NCBI GenBank assembly: GCA_020028535.1 | Contig: JAIBHM010000024.1 | Coordinates: 1 to 15,387 of the forward strand | DNA from: Armatimonadota bacterium | GTDB lineage: Bacteria > Sysuimicrobiota > Sysuimicrobiia > Sysuimicrobiales > Kaftiobacteriaceae | DNA length: 15,387 bases | Direction: 5' to 3' | Shown here: positions 13,461 through 15,387 of the stretch, piece by piece | Numbering within the stretch: position 1 is the first letter of the stretch | Layout of the letters: each line of letters opens with the position of its first letter | The notes under the pieces: generated by a model | Databases searched by the model: none | The model's input: the letters and a program-made list of their open reading frames with translations, nothing else | Told to the model about the DNA's origin: nothing | Made by a program: the position numbers and the translations under genes

Positions 13461-13496
13461 CTGACGGCGCGCGTAGCGCGCGGCGATGACAGTCAG
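13461..13496 (+). repeat. Nested inverted repeats after the NifU-C gene
   Basis: CTGAC (13461-13465) and GTCAG (13492-13496) flank an inner GCGCGC-GTA-GCGCGC (13467-13481). This forms one hairpin or a nested pair just before the terminator, perhaps protecting the 3' end of the transcript. Confidence 0.45.
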
Positions 13497-13499
13497 CGG

Positions 13500-13531
13500 G
13501 GCTCCTCGGACAGACATCCGGGGAGCCTTTC
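13500..13531 (+). terminator. Rho-independent terminator of the ErpA-NifU unit
   Basis: GGCTCCTCGGA (13500-13510) pairs with TCCGGGGAGCC (13517-13527), 11 pairs with one G-T and a 6-base loop, followed by TTTCGTGTTGT. Confidence 0.8.
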
Positions 13532-13558
13532 GTGTTGTACACTCGAGTCGGAATCCCG

Positions 13559-15019
13559 ATGAGTACACCCTGGGCGCACATCCTTCGTAAGATCGACGAC
13601 TACCGTTGGGAAATCCCGCAGTCCTACAAGCCTGGGATGCGGGTGCCTGGACGTGTCTACGCTGACGAGCGGATGCTGCGACAGATCGCGGAGGAGCAGG
13701 CGCTCGATCAGGTCGCCAATGTCGCGACACTCCCAGGGATTGTCCACGCCTCGCTGGCGATGCCCGACATTCATTGGGGGTACGGTTTTCCCGTCGGGGG
13801 GGTCGCGGGGTTCGACCTTCACGATGGAGTCGTGAGCCCCGGCGGCGTGGGCTACGACATCTCATGCGGGGTCCGTGTCATTCGCACCGACCTCTATGAA
13901 GCTGAGGTCCGTGAGAGGCTTCAGCCTCTTGTCGATGCGTTGTTTGCCGCGGTTCCCTCCGGGGTCGGCGCCACCGGCCGGCTGAAACTTGACAACCGGG
14001 CCATGGACGGGCTCCTCAAGGGAGGCGCCCGATGGGCAGTCGATCAGGGCTACGGTTGGAACGATGACCTTAACGCGATTGAGGGCGGCGGAGCACTGCC
14101 TCAGGCGGATCCGGAGGCGGTCAGCCAGCAGGCGAAGCAGCGCGGCAGAGGACAGGCCGGCACCATGGGGTCAGGCAACCATTTCCTCGAGATCCAGGTG
14201 GTTGATGAGATCTACAACGTTGAAGCGGCCAGGGCCATGGAGCTTGACGAGCCCGGGCAAGTCGTGGTCTTCGTGCACTGCGGCTCACGCGGCCTCGGCC
14301 ATCAAGTCTGCACCGACTATCTCCGCGTGGCCGAACGGTCAGCCCGCGAGCACGGCATTCACCTGGTAGACAGGCAACTCGCGTGCATGCCGTTCCAGTC
14401 GCCGGAGGGGCAGCGCTACTTCGCGGCGATGAGTGCGGCGGCGAACTTCGCCTGGGCGAACCGCCAAATCATTGCCCACTGGATTCGCGAAGCCTTCAGC
14501 GGTGTGTTTCGGAAGAGCGCGGAATCAATGCATATGTCGCTCGTGTATGACGTCTCCCACAACATTGCGAAGATAGAAGAGTACGCGGTGGACGGTGCCG
14601 TCCGCCAGCTTCTCGTGCACAGGAAAGGCGCCACACGCGCATTCCCGCCCGGCCACCCGGACGTTCCCGAACGGTACCGCACCATCGGCCAACCCGTCCT
14701 CATCCCCGGGGACATGGGCCGGTATTCTTTCATCGCCGTCGGCACGGAGCAGGCCATGCGCGAATCCTTCGGCTCTACCTGCCACGGCGCCGGCCGCGTG
14801 ATGGGCCGCAAACAAGCCGTGCGGACCCTGGCCGGGGTGGACGTCGCGTCCGATCTAAAGAAACGAGGGATCCTCGTTCGCGCTCAAGACCGCAGCCTGC
14901 TCGCCGAGGAGGCCCCCCAGGCCTACAAGGACGTGGCGGACGTGGTGGCAATCTGTGATGCTGCCGGGATCAGCCGCCGCGTTGCCCGCACCCGTCCCAT
15001 CGGCGTCGTCAAAGGATAA
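13559..15019 (+). CDS. rtcB: RtcB family RNA ligase
   Basis: The 486-residue protein matches RtcB along its length. Metal and catalytic residues are visible: Asp100 and Cys103 (DISCG), His208 (GNHFLE), His240 (HCGSRGLGH), His334 (DVSHN) and His409 (TCHGAGRVMGR), the last corresponding to the histidine that receives GMP. RtcB joins RNA ends carrying 2',3'-cyclic phosphate or 3'-phosphate to 5'-hydroxyl, using GTP and manganese, in RNA repair or tRNA maturation. An archease partner is not seen here. ATG 13559 is preferred because the in-frame GTG 13532 lies directly on the tail of the terminator; the SD is weak in either case. The gene is followed 39 bases later by a spermidine synthase gene on the same strand. 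Confidence 0.95.
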   Translation: MSTPWAHILRKIDDYRWEIPQSYKPGMRVPGRVYADERMLRQIAEEQALDQVANVATLPGIVHASLAMPDIHWGYGFPVGGVAGFDLHDGVVSPGGVGYDISCGVRVIRTDLYEAEVRERLQPLVDALFAAVPSGVGATGRLKLDNRAMDGLLKGGARWAVDQGYGWNDDLNAIEGGGALPQADPEAVSQQAKQRGRGQAGTMGSGNHFLEIQVVDEIYNVEAARAMELDEPGQVVVFVHCGSRGLGHQVCTDYLRVAERSAREHGIHLVDRQLACMPFQSPEGQRYFAAMSAAANFAWANRQIIAHWIREAFSGVFRKSAESMHMSLVYDVSHNIAKIEEYAVDGAVRQLLVHRKGATRAFPPGHPDVPERYRTIGQPVLIPGDMGRYSFIAVGTEQAMRESFGSTCHGAGRVMGRKQAVRTLAGVDVASDLKKRGILVRAQDRSLLAEEAPQAYKDVADVVAICDAAGISRRVARTRPIGVVKG

Positions 15020-15058
15020 GACCCCGCGACGGGGAACCGGGAACAGGGAGGCCACCGC

Positions 15059-15387
15059 TTGTCCGAGCGCATCTCTGTCCCCGAGGAGTTCCCGCTCAAA
15101 GGTATTTGGTTCTACGATCGCTACACTCCGGCTGAGGTCCACGCGCACCGCTCGGGTCCGGTCATCGCCCGCGCACGCACGAAGTTCCAGGACGTCGTCA
15201 TCCAACAGCTCGAGCATCTCGGCCGGTGTCTCATCGTCGATGGCAAGATTCAGTCCGCCCAGGTCGACGAGTACATCTACCATGAGCTCCTCGTGCATCC
15301 GGCGCTGCTGGCGCATGCATCCCCGCGGCGGGTTCTGGTGTGCGGGGGCGGCGAGGGGGCGCCGCTGCGGGAGATCCTGCGGCACCC
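15059..15387 (+). CDS. speE: Spermidine synthase (polyamine aminopropyltransferase), 3' end cut off
   Basis: About 109 N-terminal residues run to the window edge with no stop. The sequence DGKIQSAQVDEYIYHE followed by LVHPALL and the SAM-fold motif VLVCGGGEGAPLREILRH is characteristic of SpeE, which transfers an aminopropyl group from decarboxylated SAM to putrescine. Translation most likely starts at TTG 15059, with AGGGAGG at 15045-15051, 7 bases ahead; no ATG or GTG is available nearby. A small hairpin, CCCCG-CGA-CGGGG (15022-15034), sits between rtcB and this gene. An open frame on the opposite strand over the same region is a shadow. The missing C-terminal half means substrate preference cannot be judged. 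Confidence 0.92.
   Translation, partial: MSERISVPEEFPLKGIWFYDRYTPAEVHAHRSGPVIARARTKFQDVVIQQLEHLGRCLIVDGKIQSAQVDEYIYHELLVHPALLAHASPRRVLVCGGGEGAPLREILRH

Noticed and set aside
13515..13543. Promoter for rtcB with TACACT as -10
   Set aside because: No -35 element at usual spacing; the upstream bases belong to the terminator stem.
13532..13558. GTG 13532 as the rtcB start
   Set aside because: It would place the start within the terminator tail with no SD; the family-like N-terminus begins at ATG 13559.
14855..15385. 176-residue open frame on the minus strand at the right edge
   Set aside because: The plus strand here encodes the end of RtcB and recognisable spermidine synthase sequence.
1..15387. 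tRNA, rRNA, CRISPR, insertion sequence or prophage
   Set aside because: No cloverleaf with a T-loop, repeat-spacer pattern, transposase or phage gene was found by eye on either strand.

Overview
The window is GC-rich, densely coded bacterial DNA with short intergenic gaps, many ATGA/GTGA stop-start overlaps and mostly clear Shine-Dalgarno (SD) sites. No rRNA, tRNA, CRISPR array, transposase or phage gene was seen. The mix of an RsrA/SigR-type redox sigma module, Mec-type and MoeZ-type sulfur-carrier enzymes and a thioredoxin-reductase-like ferredoxin reductase suggests an uncultivated, probably Terrabacteria-like lineage. This placement is inference and I cannot name the phylum.

Left part (1-3403): the end of a JAMM/Mec-type peptidase gene overlaps an Rrf2 regulator with three cysteines, followed by a hairpin terminator. 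Next comes an ECF sigma factor overlapping its small zinc anti-sigma factor. The sigma gene is preceded by GGGAAT-N18-GTT, the promoter form read by SigR/SigH sigma factors. A NarL-type response regulator overlaps a stand-alone LytTR protein, and a secreted protein of unknown function follows.

Middle (3446-9387): a ferredoxin-NADP reductase on the minus strand is divergent from a second secreted unknown. A likely operon follows: MoeZ (E1-like adenylyltransferase plus rhodanese), two different zinc-dependent medium-chain dehydrogenases and a cupin. The region upstream of moeZ holds a second GGAAT-N18-GTT site.

Right part (9507-15387): an FkbM methyltransferase overlaps a large membrane protein resembling GT-C glycosyltransferases with a long soluble tail. 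A strong TTGACA/TAGAAT promoter lies almost on the start codon of an ErpA/IscA-type protein, which is followed by a NifU-C protein and a good terminator. RtcB RNA ligase and the start of a spermidine synthase run off the edge.

The best candidate for a connected system is a redox-stress circuit. A SigR-like sigma and its thiol-sensing anti-sigma sit in the same window as two parts of the protein-thiocarboxylate sulfur pathway (Mec and MoeZ), and matching promoter sequences precede both the sigma gene and the moeZ operon. This resembles the mycobacterial SigH regulon, but here moeZ also leads an uncharacterised dehydrogenase-dehydrogenase-cupin cassette.
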